A stretch of DNA of 39,212 bases from contig JBHPGW010000024.1 of assembly GCA_042569785.1 (NCBI GenBank), positions 1 to 39,212 on the forward strand, in the 5' to 3' direction. The notes beneath the pieces were generated by a model, which saw only the letters and a program-made list of their open reading frames with translations, was not told the origin of the DNA and searched no databases. The stretch is from JBHPGW01 sp042569785. Lineage in GTDB: Bacteria; Planctomycetota; Phycisphaerae; Sedimentisphaerales; Anaerobacaceae. Shown one piece after another: positions 15,941 through 23,411 of this stretch; the stretch's first letter is position 1; each line of letters starts with the position of its first letter. The translations under genes were made by a program, and so were the position numbers.

Positions 15941-16237
15941 ATGGCAACAACAGAAGAAAACAATCAGCTTAGTTTGGATGATAAGCTTTTTACCGTTCGC
16001 AGAAAGTCTCTCAAAGAATCTCATATTACCCTTGACGAACATTTGTGTAGCGAATGTCTCAATCGGATATGCACATATATTTGCCCGGCAGAAGTTTACC
16101 TCTGGGACGAAGATAAAAACGAAATTGATGTAAGACACGACAACTGCCTCGAATGCGGTGCATGTCGCGTAGCGTGTGACGGGATAGAATGGGCAAATCC
16201 CCTCTGGGGAACAGGGATTGCGTACAAGAGCAGCTAA
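15941..16237 (+). CDS. fixX: FixX, ferredoxin-like protein
   Basis: 98 residues, normal for FixX. Cysteines occur as CSECLNRICTYIC followed by CPAEVY, and as CLECGACRVAC further on, the arrangement seen in FixX and in the C-terminal domain of ETF:quinone oxidoreductase. The closing NPLWGTGIAYK is also typical of the family (W-x-x-P-x-GxxGV-type end). It completes a fixABCX set, all on the same strand with short gaps. It probably carries electrons between FixC and the membrane quinone. Confidence 0.9.
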   Translation: MATTEENNQLSLDDKLFTVRRKSLKESHITLDEHLCSECLNRICTYICPAEVYLWDEDKNEIDVRHDNCLECGACRVACDGIEWANPLWGTGIAYKSS

Positions 16238-16264
16238 CATAAAAACAAAAAGAGGATAGATGAT

Positions 16265-16966
16265 ATGGAAGTAATGACTGAACTTTATGTTATATCAGGG
16301 TTGGTGATTGTGCCTTTGATTGTTTATGGTTTCTATGCCAATATCAAGGTCAAGCAGTTATTTGAAAAGTATTCGAAAGAGCCTGTTAAAAAAGGAATTA
16401 CTGGAAGCCGCCTTGCCAGAACTATGCTCAATTCCGCCGGCCTCAACGAGGTCGTTATCGAAGAGGTTAGCGGTACGTTGAAAGACCATTATGATCCGCG
16501 TCATAATGCAGTCAGGCTTTCCCGAAGTGTTGCGAGAAACAGCTCTGTTGCCGCAATAGGAATTGCCGCACATGAAGCCGCACACGCGATACAACACGGA
16601 ACCGATTATCCTCCGGCAAAACTCAGGGCTAATATTGCTCCATTTGTGGAAAAAGCAGGCTATCTTGTATTGCCGCTTTTGTTTTTGGGGATACTGCTGT
16701 CAAAAGTTGCCATAGCATCGTTTTTTATCAATCTGGCACTGCTTTTATTTCTGGCTATAGTTGTTTTTTACCTCGTTACTCTGCCAGTGGAGTTGGAAGC
16801 CTCAGCCAGAGCACTGCGATATATTAAAGAAAACAACGTAGTCGATGAGAAAGAACTTGATGGTGTAAAAAGGGTGCTAAAAGCTGCGGCTGTAACATAT
16901 ATGGTTGCCACGGCTCTGGCCATAGTACAATTTTTGTCTCTGCTGGCAATGGCCAGAAGAAAATAA
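16265..16966 (+). CDS. YugP-like membrane zinc metalloprotease
   Basis: 233 residues, GAGG 9 nt before the ATG. The zinc motif HEAAH at about 103-107 is followed by AIQHGTDYPPAKLR, the hallmark of the neutral zinc peptidase family that includes Bacillus YugP; another shared segment is DHYDPRHNAVRLS before the motif. Hydrophobic helices are at about 8-26, 132-180 (two) and 205-228, and LPVELEASARAL carries the expected downstream acidic residue near the membrane. Length matches the family. It lies between fixX and the mam core, 25 nt after fixX, so it may be part of the same transcript. Substrates are unknown; processing of magnetosome membrane proteins is speculation. Confidence 0.85.
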   Translation: MEVMTELYVISGLVIVPLIVYGFYANIKVKQLFEKYSKEPVKKGITGSRLARTMLNSAGLNEVVIEEVSGTLKDHYDPRHNAVRLSRSVARNSSVAAIGIAAHEAAHAIQHGTDYPPAKLRANIAPFVEKAGYLVLPLLFLGILLSKVAIASFFINLALLLFLAIVVFYLVTLPVELEASARALRYIKENNVVDEKELDGVKRVLKAAAVTYMVATALAIVQFLSLLAMARRK

Positions 16967-16990
16967 AATAGTAAATCAAAATCACAGTCT

Positions 16991-17061
16991 GTCATTCCCG
17001 CGAAGGCGGGAATCTATTCTGTTAATTAAGGTTTGTGGATCCCTGCCTTCGCAGGGATGAC
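16991..17061. repeat. Palindromic REP-like inverted repeat
   Basis: Two hairpin units in opposite orientation: GTCATTCCCGCGAAGGCGGG at 16991-17010 (continuing AATC) and its diverged reverse complement ending CCTTCGCAGGGATGAC at 17046-17061. Each arm is itself a strong hairpin (for example TTCCCGC/GCGGGAA). A related copy is at 38635-38697. It resembles widespread REP/MITE-like palindromes and could also stop or buffer transcription between the protease gene and the mam core. Confidence 0.7.
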
Positions 17062-17087
17062 AACGTAAAAACGAAAGGAGTTATCGT

Positions 17088-17207
17088 ATGACACTTGGAC
17101 AATTTTTACTTTTGGTGTTGATCGTTTTAGCATTCTGGGCGGCGAGCAAGCTCAAAAAACATGACAAAAGACTTGATGATCTGGAAGGCAAAGACGAAGA
17201 CGAATAA
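17088..17207 (+). CDS. Tiny single-span membrane protein
   Basis: 39 residues. ATG 17088 has AAAGGAG at 17074-17080, an excellent spacing. It begins MTLGQFLLLVLIVLAFWAAS, one hydrophobic helix with an aromatic interface residue, then a highly charged tail (KLKKHDKRLDDLEGKDEDE). It stops 11 nt before the PDZ protein gene at 17219 and so appears to be the first gene of the mam core operon. Not recognised as a named family; size and topology resemble small helper subunits of membrane complexes. Confidence 0.65.
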   Translation: MTLGQFLLLVLIVLAFWAASKLKKHDKRLDDLEGKDEDE

Positions 17208-17218
17208 GGACAATCGCT

Positions 17219-18214
17219 TTGAATGTTGACAAAAACCAGACAGGCAAGAGCCTGAAGCGGTATTACTGGTTGACCTTTGTTATCGGTGGGATGGTGGTTG
17301 GCTTTTTAGGTTGCCTTGTGTATTCGTACATAGCCAAAGCTGATCACGGCCTTTTGAGCGATGCCACTGGCAATCTCAAGACGGATAAGCCGATTGTACA
17401 GACCGCTCTGACAACTGCCGAAGTTGTATCGCCATCGGCTTTTCTTGGAGTAGAGATTATTTCTGTCGATGTGATTATCGCTCAGCAGTTGTCTTTAGCC
17501 AGTGCAAGCGGTGTTATTGTAAACAGCGTTGTTGACAATTCACCCGCTGACAAAGCAGGTCTTCAAAGGAGTGATGTAATTTTATCTTTGAATAGCATTA
17601 CTGTTGAGGATACCGATGGTTTCAGGGAGATTATGGCCCAGTTAAATCCAGGCGATAACGTGAAAATAGCATATATAAGAGATGGCGATAAGGATACGGC
17701 CTATGCCACATTGGCAGACTCGTCAGCAGCTCTGGAAGTTGCAGGCGATTCAAGTGATTCTGACGGTTGGGGCGTATCGCTTTCTATTCTTAGTTCAGAT
17801 TTGCGAAGCTCGCTGCGTATCCCAGCTGATATTGACGGCATTGTGATTTTGTCGGTAAAGCCAGGCGGGACAGCCGATGAAGCGGGCCTACGAGACGGGG
17901 ACGTAATTACCGGTATTAACAATACACCAATTATGGATATGGGTGAGTTCTTTGACGCTTTGGCCGACGATGAAGACGGGACAGTGCTTCTTGATGTTTA
18001 TACACAGGGTACATTGCGGTATGTGGCGTTGGATTCGGCAGGTGTTGCCGATTCGGTTGCCCAGGCACCGACAAGCCTGCTGGACAAGATACTTTCGGTA
18101 TTTATAAATGACGACAAGGTTGTGCTTGTTTCGGAGCATGAAAACGAAGAGGATGATTATGAAAAGCCGGTATGCAAACGGTTAGAGGAGTCGGGAGAAA
18201 GTTATGAAGACTAA
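17219..18214 (+). CDS. Membrane-anchored double-PDZ protein (MamE C-terminal-like)
   Basis: 331 residues starting at TTG 17219, with AAGGA 8 nt upstream; no in-frame ATG fits. A signal-anchor helix lies at about 17-37. PDZ 1 (about 75-165) contains AFLGVEIISV, ASGVIVNSVVDNSPADKAGL and RSDVI. PDZ 2 (about 185-275) contains GWGVSLS, IDGIVILSVKPGGTADEAGL and GDVITGIN. There is no protease domain and no CXXCH. The layout equals the C-terminal half of MamE split from its protease, which is the next gene. Close relatives are encoded at 28720 and as the N-terminal part of the pyrophosphatase fusion at 32696. PDZ domains bind C-termini or exposed peptides, so a lumenal or periplasmic sorting role is likely. 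Confidence 0.82.
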   Translation: MNVDKNQTGKSLKRYYWLTFVIGGMVVGFLGCLVYSYIAKADHGLLSDATGNLKTDKPIVQTALTTAEVVSPSAFLGVEIISVDVIIAQQLSLASASGVIVNSVVDNSPADKAGLQRSDVILSLNSITVEDTDGFREIMAQLNPGDNVKIAYIRDGDKDTAYATLADSSAALEVAGDSSDSDGWGVSLSILSSDLRSSLRIPADIDGIVILSVKPGGTADEAGLRDGDVITGINNTPIMDMGEFFDALADDEDGTVLLDVYTQGTLRYVALDSAGVADSVAQAPTSLLDKILSVFINDDKVVLVSEHENEEDDYEKPVCKRLEESGESYED

Positions 18215-18235
18215 GACTAATAAAAAGGTGTGCAG

Positions 18236-19168
18236 ATGAATTTCAAGAAATGGCTTTCGGAAAATATATTGTGGGTACTCGTAGCACTTATTGTGATTAA
18301 CTTTCTCATAGTGTATTGGGGAACGGTTAATCTGGGGATTTATGGTGGACGTGATTCCCTGCTGGGATGGAACCTGCTCAAGCACAAAACGCTGCTTGGC
18401 GAGCAGACGGCAACCTTAGATGCAGATGCCGATACACTTGCGATTCCAGGTCAGCGATCTGGTGTCGCTTCAAGTGCGAACCTGGTATTGACATGTGCCG
18501 ATGATGATTTGGCATCCGCATTTGCGGCGGTCAGGCCGGCAGTTGTCAATATTACAGCTGACAAGGTAACATCCAGAAGAGGCGGGCCGGCTTTGACAAG
18601 CTCTATTGTTTTCGATGACCCTTCCATACAGTTTGTTGAGGAGGCATCTCTTGGCTCAGGTATTATCGTTGACCGCAGAGGTTATATCGTGACCAATGCT
18701 CACGTGGTAGCTAATGCGGTAAATATTAATGTTGTAACCTTTAGTTCCGGGAGAGTGGTGTATCCAGCTGTAATCATTCGTAAAGACCTGGAAAATGATA
18801 TTGCGATTTTGAAGATCGAACCTGATGCACCGTTGCCAACCGCTGTTCTCGGCGATTCAGACATGATGAGGGTAGCCGACCGAGTTCTAACCGTAGGCTC
18901 GCCTTTTGGGTTGGAACAGACTGTTACCGCCGGGATTATAAGCGATGATTCAAGGGACCTTGTTATAGACGGGCAGATTTATGAGGATATGCTACAGACG
19001 GACGCTGCAATTAACAGGGGAAATTCCGGAGGCGCTCTTGTTAATGTCGGCGGAGAGGTTATAGGCATAAACACAGCAATCTATGCTCCCACCGGCGTAT
19101 TCACAGGTGTTGGATTCGCAATCCCGATTAATAAAGTAAAACCAATTGTCAAAGAGACTGTCAGGTAA
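18236..19168 (+). CDS. mamE: MamE-like membrane-anchored trypsin protease, catalytically intact
   Basis: 310 residues from ATG 18236, with AAAAAGG 7 nt upstream; a GTG six bases earlier is less likely. One N-terminal transmembrane helix (about 12-30), a linker, then an HtrA/DegP-type serine protease domain. His156 (TNAHVV), Asp188 (ENDIAIL) and Ser264 (GNSGG) form a complete triad, and TVGSPFGLEQTVTAGIIS is the usual loop region. No PDZ or haem-binding motif is attached, unlike alphaproteobacterial MamE; the PDZ pair is on the preceding gene. MamE proteolysis controls crystal maturation in model magnetotactic species, and the same role is inferred here. mamL-like follows after 5 nt. Confidence 0.88.
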   Translation: MNFKKWLSENILWVLVALIVINFLIVYWGTVNLGIYGGRDSLLGWNLLKHKTLLGEQTATLDADADTLAIPGQRSGVASSANLVLTCADDDLASAFAAVRPAVVNITADKVTSRRGGPALTSSIVFDDPSIQFVEEASLGSGIIVDRRGYIVTNAHVVANAVNINVVTFSSGRVVYPAVIIRKDLENDIAILKIEPDAPLPTAVLGDSDMMRVADRVLTVGSPFGLEQTVTAGIISDDSRDLVIDGQIYEDMLQTDAAINRGNSGGALVNVGGEVIGINTAIYAPTGVFTGVGFAIPINKVKPIVKETVR

Positions 19169-19173
19169 AAAAT

Positions 19174-19380
19174 ATGTGGCGAACGATATTAATCATAATT
19201 GTTGTCTTGGCTATTTTTCTGTTTATTGGCGGCAATATGCACACAACACAGGTAAATCTGCCTTTCACAAACGGCTTTGAGATAAGAACGATTTTTCTTT
19301 TGGCCTTGAGTTTTATTCTCGGTTACGGCACCGCCTACCTCGTAGGTTTTGTAAAAAACTCTAAAAATAACAGGAAGTGA
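19174..19380 (+). CDS. mamL: MamL-like two-helix membrane protein
   Basis: 68 residues with two hydrophobic helices (about 3-21 and 38-60), a short loop NMHTTQVNLPF between them and a basic tail KNSKNNRK. This is the LapA/DUF1049-like plan of MamL, including the V-x-[LF] strand between the helices and a positively charged C-terminus. MamL is needed for magnetosome membrane invagination, and its basic tail is thought to press on the membrane. The gene sits directly between the mamE-like protease and a CDF gene, supporting the assignment. Identity is by topology and context, since the family is short and variable. Confidence 0.7.
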   Translation: MWRTILIIIVVLAIFLFIGGNMHTTQVNLPFTNGFEIRTIFLLALSFILGYGTAYLVGFVKNSKNNRK

Positions 19381-19391
19381 ATTAATCGCAA

Positions 19392-20264
19392 ATGAACACA
19401 ATTAAATTATATTCAAATCTCGACAAATCTATTCGGCCATTCGTAGTCGGGGTGCTGTGTAACCTGACCATTGCCATTCTGAAGTTTGGAATTGCTGCGC
19501 TGGGCGGCAGCAGGCTGGTTTTGATGGATGGTCTTTTTTCCTTTATGGCGGCAGCGGCTTTTTTGATCCCCTGGCAGGCGCAGGTTATAGAGCAAAAACC
19601 ACACGACGAGAAATACCCCTATGGTCTGGGCAAGGTACTGTTCATAAGTATGGTGGTGGTTGGCTTTCTCGGCCTGGTTATTTCTATTCATATGCTCTTC
19701 TACAGTCTGGTAGTGATGGTCGGACTGCAGGTGCGTGGTTTATACTCTCTGGCGATAATGGTTACTCTTATATCGATAATAACCAACGAGGTCCTTTTCC
19801 GATACCTCAAGGAGAAAAATAAAAGCTGCTCAAACACAATGCTGGCTATATCTGGACGGTATAATCGTATCGGTGCGTGGATTTCGTCCTTCGTTCTGTT
19901 ATTTTTAATCCTTTCTTATCTCGGCGGTGCGTATCTTGAGAGGGTTGGTGTCGCAATCATTTCGATAGTTGTGTTTTTTGTGGCCTTGCGAATGGTTTTT
20001 ATTGGATTCGCAGGGATTATGGACAAGGTTCCATCGCAAAAAATCATGAAACGCATAAAGGCCTGTGCCCAAAAGGTTAGCCAGGTAAAGGAAATTGTAA
20101 ACGTAAAGGCAAGGCATGTTGGAACTTTGCTGCATATTGACATGTGGATAACCGTAGATGACGACCTCAGTATGTCCGAGGCAGACAAAATCGCTAACCA
20201 CGTCAAAGTACAGTTAATGGAGAAAATTTCTTCCGCAAAGGAAATAAATATTATTATCACATGA
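19392..20264 (+). CDS. CDF-family protein with degenerate metal site
   Basis: 290 residues, cation diffusion facilitator fold: about six hydrophobic helices and a C-terminal cytosolic domain (about 205-290) ending in INIIIT. Compared with the two CDF proteins at 22512 and 23412, the second-helix site reads MDGLFSFMA instead of ADxVHSLSD, keeping one Asp but losing His and the second Asp. The fifth-helix site reads YNRIGAW instead of ENRADVW, losing the Glu and Asp. It also lacks the N-terminal CxxCxxC. It therefore probably does not transport iron and may act as a partner that stabilises other CDFs, as MamM does for MamB, or as a sensor. It overlaps the next gene by 4 nt. Confidence 0.82.
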   Translation: MNTIKLYSNLDKSIRPFVVGVLCNLTIAILKFGIAALGGSRLVLMDGLFSFMAAAAFLIPWQAQVIEQKPHDEKYPYGLGKVLFISMVVVGFLGLVISIHMLFYSLVVMVGLQVRGLYSLAIMVTLISIITNEVLFRYLKEKNKSCSNTMLAISGRYNRIGAWISSFVLLFLILSYLGGAYLERVGVAIISIVVFFVALRMVFIGFAGIMDKVPSQKIMKRIKACAQKVSQVKEIVNVKARHVGTLLHIDMWITVDDDLSMSEADKIANHVKVQLMEKISSAKEINIIIT

Positions 20265-20734
20265 TAACCAGGAAAAGAAACATCATTATAGGTTTAGTGT
20301 TTTTGGCTCTATTGGGGCTAGTCAGCACGTTGGTGTACGCCAACATTGCCGGAGCTAAAAATACAGAGGACAGTTTTATTTTTAAGCTGCCCAACGAAGT
20401 TGGTTTCTATGAGATTACCACAGACCAATTAAAAGCTAGAATCGACGATGAATCTGATGATAATTTTATAATCATCGATATTCGGGATGATGCTTCTTAC
20501 GACGAAGCTCATATACCCGGAGCGATAAACATACCCTTAAATGAATTAGGCTACCGCGTATTCAGTCTGGATAAAACCAAGGATATAATCGTGTATTGCT
20601 TTACAGGTGTAACAAGCCAGGTTGCCTGTCAGATACTTGTAAATGCAGGTTTTAAGGATGTGTATAACGTGACAGGTGGGATAAAAGCGTGGAATTATGC
20701 CATAGAAACAAGCGATGGCAGGGTAAATATATGA
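20261..20734 (+). CDS. Membrane-anchored rhodanese-domain protein
   Basis: 157 residues, start overlapping the CDF stop by 4 nt (ATGA), so translationally coupled. Helix at about 7-27, then a single rhodanese domain: FIIIDIRDDASYDEAHIPGA, a helix, VYCFTGVTSQ with the candidate active-site Cys in a six-residue loop, and GFKDVYNVTGGIKAW at the end. With an N-terminal anchor the domain would be periplasmic or in the magnetosome lumen. Rhodaneses carry persulfide sulfur; a role in sulfur or redox chemistry or in iron-sulfur precursors near the crystal is possible. It is intact, with no missing signature residue apparent. Confidence 0.85.
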   Translation: MITRKRNIIIGLVFLALLGLVSTLVYANIAGAKNTEDSFIFKLPNEVGFYEITTDQLKARIDDESDDNFIIIDIRDDASYDEAHIPGAINIPLNELGYRVFSLDKTKDIIVYCFTGVTSQVACQILVNAGFKDVYNVTGGIKAWNYAIETSDGRVNI

Positions 20735-20822
20735 AAAAAATGTGTAAAAGCGTGCTAAAAACGCGAAGAAAAACGTAAAAAACGTGAATAAATGAAAGAA
20801 AATTAGCAGAAAGGAGCAAAAA

Positions 20823-21020
20823 ATGTTGCATGTAATTGTAGGAATCATCGCGATCGTAATCGGACTGTGGGGGATAATGAATAATTGGTATATGTTCAAA
20901 GATATACTGGTTTCTGTTGTTCCGCTTGCGGTGCTTTTATTTGGAATAGTGGCGATATTGGCTGGTATTCGCAAATTGAAAGCAACCTGGGCCGCCAAAG
21001 AAGCAAGTGAGGAGGCATAA
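20823..21020 (+). CDS. mamI: MamI, two-helix magnetosome membrane protein
   Basis: 65 residues; AAAGGAG precedes the ATG. Two hydrophobic helices (about 3-20 and 28-48) are separated by NNWYMFKD. The sequence begins MLHVIVGIIAIVIGLWGI and ends with AGIRKLKATWAAKEASEEA. The GLWG turn with aromatic loop and the second-helix G-x-x-A-x-x-A-G-I-R pattern match MamI as I know it, and length is typical. MamI is required for magnetosome membrane formation and influences magnetite nucleation. mamA begins only 3 nt after the stop codon, and the SD for mamA is inside this gene. Confidence 0.82.
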   Translation: MLHVIVGIIAIVIGLWGIMNNWYMFKDILVSVVPLAVLLFGIVAILAGIRKLKATWAAKEASEEA

Positions 21021-21023
21021 ACA

Positions 21024-21686
21024 ATGACAAAGAAAACTGATACTAAAAAGTCCAAAAAAGATCAGGCGGTGCCACTACCCCTTCGGACGCAGAGTTTTTT
21101 CGGAAAGCTCAAAGGATGCCTTGATGGTCTTGTTAATGGCTACTGTAATTTAACACATATTGAAGCAGTTGAGGCAAAGGAACTGGTTTCTCAAAGAGCT
21201 GCTACGCTAATGAAGCGAGGCCAGTACGGTAAAGCTATCGATCATTACAACAAATTGATTGGTATGGGTAAAGAGGAAGCAGGTATTTATTACAACCTTG
21301 GTATCTGCTGTGAGCGGGAAGGTATGGCCGAGGAGGCTGAAGAGGCTTATAAGAAGGCCTCTGAAATGGACAAGACTCTTACTGACGCGGTCTACAGATT
21401 GGGTCTTATGGCCATAAAGAACGATGATTCCAAAGCGGCAGTTAAGTACCTAAGTGCCCTTGCCCGCAAGGATAAAACGTCGTTCGATGTGATGTATAAC
21501 CTCGGTGTTGCCTATGACAAGCTCAAGGATCACGAAAAAGCGGTAGAAAGCTTTACCAAGGCGACAGAGATTGAACCGAATTACTCCAAGGCTCACAAGC
21601 GATTAGGTTATACCTATGAGGCAATGGGTAAGCGTGAAGAGGCAATGGAGTGTTTCAAGAAGGCTATGGAACTTGAAGAAATTTAG
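21024..21686 (+). CDS. mamA: MamA, TPR magnetosome coat protein
   Basis: 220 residues, close to the length of known MamA. After a basic N-terminal 40 residues come five or more TPR units; clear helices carry AGIYYNLGICCEREGMAEEA, VYRLGLMAIKN, VMYNLGVAYDKLKDHEKAVE and KAHKRLGYTYEAMGKREEAM with the W/Y-LG-x-A/E-x-P pattern. MamA coats magnetosomes and organises proteins on the cytosolic face through its TPR groove. The unusually basic extension (KKTDTKKSKK) matches other Lys-rich ends in this cluster. The gene is between mamI and mamQ, as in several known clusters. Confidence 0.9.
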   Translation: MTKKTDTKKSKKDQAVPLPLRTQSFFGKLKGCLDGLVNGYCNLTHIEAVEAKELVSQRAATLMKRGQYGKAIDHYNKLIGMGKEEAGIYYNLGICCEREGMAEEAEEAYKKASEMDKTLTDAVYRLGLMAIKNDDSKAAVKYLSALARKDKTSFDVMYNLGVAYDKLKDHEKAVESFTKATEIEPNYSKAHKRLGYTYEAMGKREEAMECFKKAMELEEI

Positions 21687-21697
21687 GAAGATTCTTT

Positions 21698-22495
21698 ATG
21701 GCAATTCCTTTTAGAAAATCCAGTACAGAAAAACGGCAGGAGAAAGTGCGAGTTGTCCTGGGGCCTGAACATTTCAAAAAGAAGCGGTGGCTGCATTCGT
21801 TTGGTAAGTTTATCGCGGACTATTACATGCCCATTACCATAACAGTACTGACGATGTCTTGTGTATATGCGCATATATACTATTACAACACCTTGACCGT
21901 GATGAAACAGCAAGTAGGTAATTTTGGCGCGCAGGTAGAGGCCGGACTGCAAATGAGGGAAAATATCGTTACCGGTTTGACGGATGTGGTGAAAGGGTTC
22001 ATAACCCATGAAGAGGGAATATTTACTTCCGCAATGGAGACAAGAAAAGATTCCATGGCCGCCTCGAACGATTTAAGGAAGCTTGTCAAGAGTGCCAAGC
22101 AGTTTGCTGGAAACGATTTTTCGCCGGCTGGACTGACAAGACTCATGGCCGTGGCAGAGAATTACCCGCAACTTGTCTCAAGTCAGCCGTACAAAGAGCT
22201 TGTTGTTCAAATTGCGAAAGTTGAAAGCCAGATTTATGACAAAAGGCTCCAGTACAGTGATGTTGTGAATGTTTATAACACTCGTCTGAGCACTTTTCCA
22301 GGCAATCTTATGGGGAAGATTCTGCGTTTCGGCAAACAGCCTTACTATAGCTGGGGAAATGAGGCTGAATGGGTATTTGAAGGAAATTCACAGTTAGCTG
22401 AACCGCCGGCAAATGTGGAGTCCGAGGGTAGTGGCAAGAAATTAGAAATTAAGGCTGATTCTAAAGCCAGCCTGAGTAAACAGAATAGAAAGTGA
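21698..22495 (+). CDS. mamQ: MamQ, LemA-family membrane protein
   Basis: 265 residues. A basic N-terminus is followed by one transmembrane helix at about 38-64 (YYMPITITVLTMSCVYAH), then the helical LemA domain: QVGNFGAQVEAGLQMRENIV, TLTDVV-like segment, LMAVAENYPQLVSSQPYKEL, QIAKVESQIYDKRLQYSDVV and VYNTRLSTFPGNLM, the last with the family's YN-x-x-x-x-x-P/FP ending. MamQ is one of the proteins needed for magnetosome membrane formation. The C-terminal tail after about 225 is disordered and polar. It follows mamA by 11 nt. Confidence 0.9.
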   Translation: MAIPFRKSSTEKRQEKVRVVLGPEHFKKKRWLHSFGKFIADYYMPITITVLTMSCVYAHIYYYNTLTVMKQQVGNFGAQVEAGLQMRENIVTGLTDVVKGFITHEEGIFTSAMETRKDSMAASNDLRKLVKSAKQFAGNDFSPAGLTRLMAVAENYPQLVSSQPYKELVVQIAKVESQIYDKRLQYSDVVNVYNTRLSTFPGNLMGKILRFGKQPYYSWGNEAEWVFEGNSQLAEPPANVESEGSGKKLEIKADSKASLSKQNRK

Positions 22496-22511
22496 TATAA
22501 AGGTCTGATCT

Positions 22512-23411
22512 GTGGCGGTTGCTTGTAAACAATGTAATTGGTGTGCTAAGCATGTTGGCGGATTGAATCTGTTTGGCAATATTTTTCTTTTTGCTATAAA
22601 GCTTTTAGGCGGCATATTGGGACGTAGTGAAGCATTGGTAGCTGATGCGGTACATTCTCTTAGTGACGTTATCGTATCGGTGATGTTTATCATTGGTTTG
22701 AAGGTTTCTGCCACTCCGCCTGATGAAGACCATCATTGGGGGCATGGCCATGTTGAATTTATAATATCCATTGTAATAGGCGTAATGCTTAGTTGTGCCG
22801 CTATAGTTATTGTGGTTGTGGCATTGATATCGATATTTGCAGGTGAGACGCGCGACCCTGGTATTTTAGCGGTCTGGGCAGCGAGTATAGCTATTATTAC
22901 TTGTGAGCTTTTGTATAGGCAGGGGCTTTGTGTTGGCCAGCAAATGAATTCGCCTTCGACGATAGCAATGGCTAAGGAGAAAAGGTCGGATGTTCTTTCG
23001 TCTGTTGCTGCTCTGACGGGTGCGTTTGGTGCCAGGATTGGTTTTGATTTTCTCGATCCTGCAGCCGCGATTATTGTTGGTTTTATGATTGGTCGATTCG
23101 GAATTGAGACACTTATTTTAGGTGTTAGAGGAATAACAGATCAGTCTCTCGAAAAGGGACCAATGCTTTCTAAAGTGAAAGAGTTGGTACTGAATGAGCA
23201 GGGTGTAAAAGATATACGCAGGTTGCGAGCCAGGCAAATTGGCCAGAAGAATTGGATTGACGTTGAAGCAGTTTTCGCTCCTGAGATGAAGGTCTCGGAG
23301 GTAAAAAACATAGTTGAAAGTCTCAGAAAAAATATAATGAGCCATGTCGAGAATATAGCTGACATTGTAATCATAGCTTGTGCCTCAGAGCCGGAACTGA
23401 AAGAAATATAA
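22512..23411 (+). CDS. MamB/MamM-type CDF iron transporter 1
   Basis: 299 residues from GTG 22512, with AAAGG 8 nt upstream. It begins VACKQCNWCAKHVGG, a CxxCxxC head also seen in MamB-type proteins, then six helices and a C-terminal cytosolic dimerisation domain. Metal-site residues are intact: VADAVHSLSD in helix 2 and EKRSDVLSS in helix 5. CDF proteins export divalent cations by proton antiport; in magnetosomes they load iron into the lumen. It is adjacent to and strongly similar to the next gene, so it arose by tandem duplication. One copy probably serves as MamM and the other as MamB, but this copy cannot be named from sequence alone. Confidence 0.88.
   Translation: MAVACKQCNWCAKHVGGLNLFGNIFLFAIKLLGGILGRSEALVADAVHSLSDVIVSVMFIIGLKVSATPPDEDHHWGHGHVEFIISIVIGVMLSCAAIVIVVVALISIFAGETRDPGILAVWAASIAIITCELLYRQGLCVGQQMNSPSTIAMAKEKRSDVLSSVAALTGAFGARIGFDFLDPAAAIIVGFMIGRFGIETLILGVRGITDQSLEKGPMLSKVKELVLNEQGVKDIRRLRARQIGQKNWIDVEAVFAPEMKVSEVKNIVESLRKNIMSHVENIADIVIIACASEPELKEI

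Noticed and set aside
20732..20779. 15-codon basic peptide frame between the rhodanese gene and mamI
   Set aside because: No ribosome site of its own and composition is just A-rich intergenic sequence.
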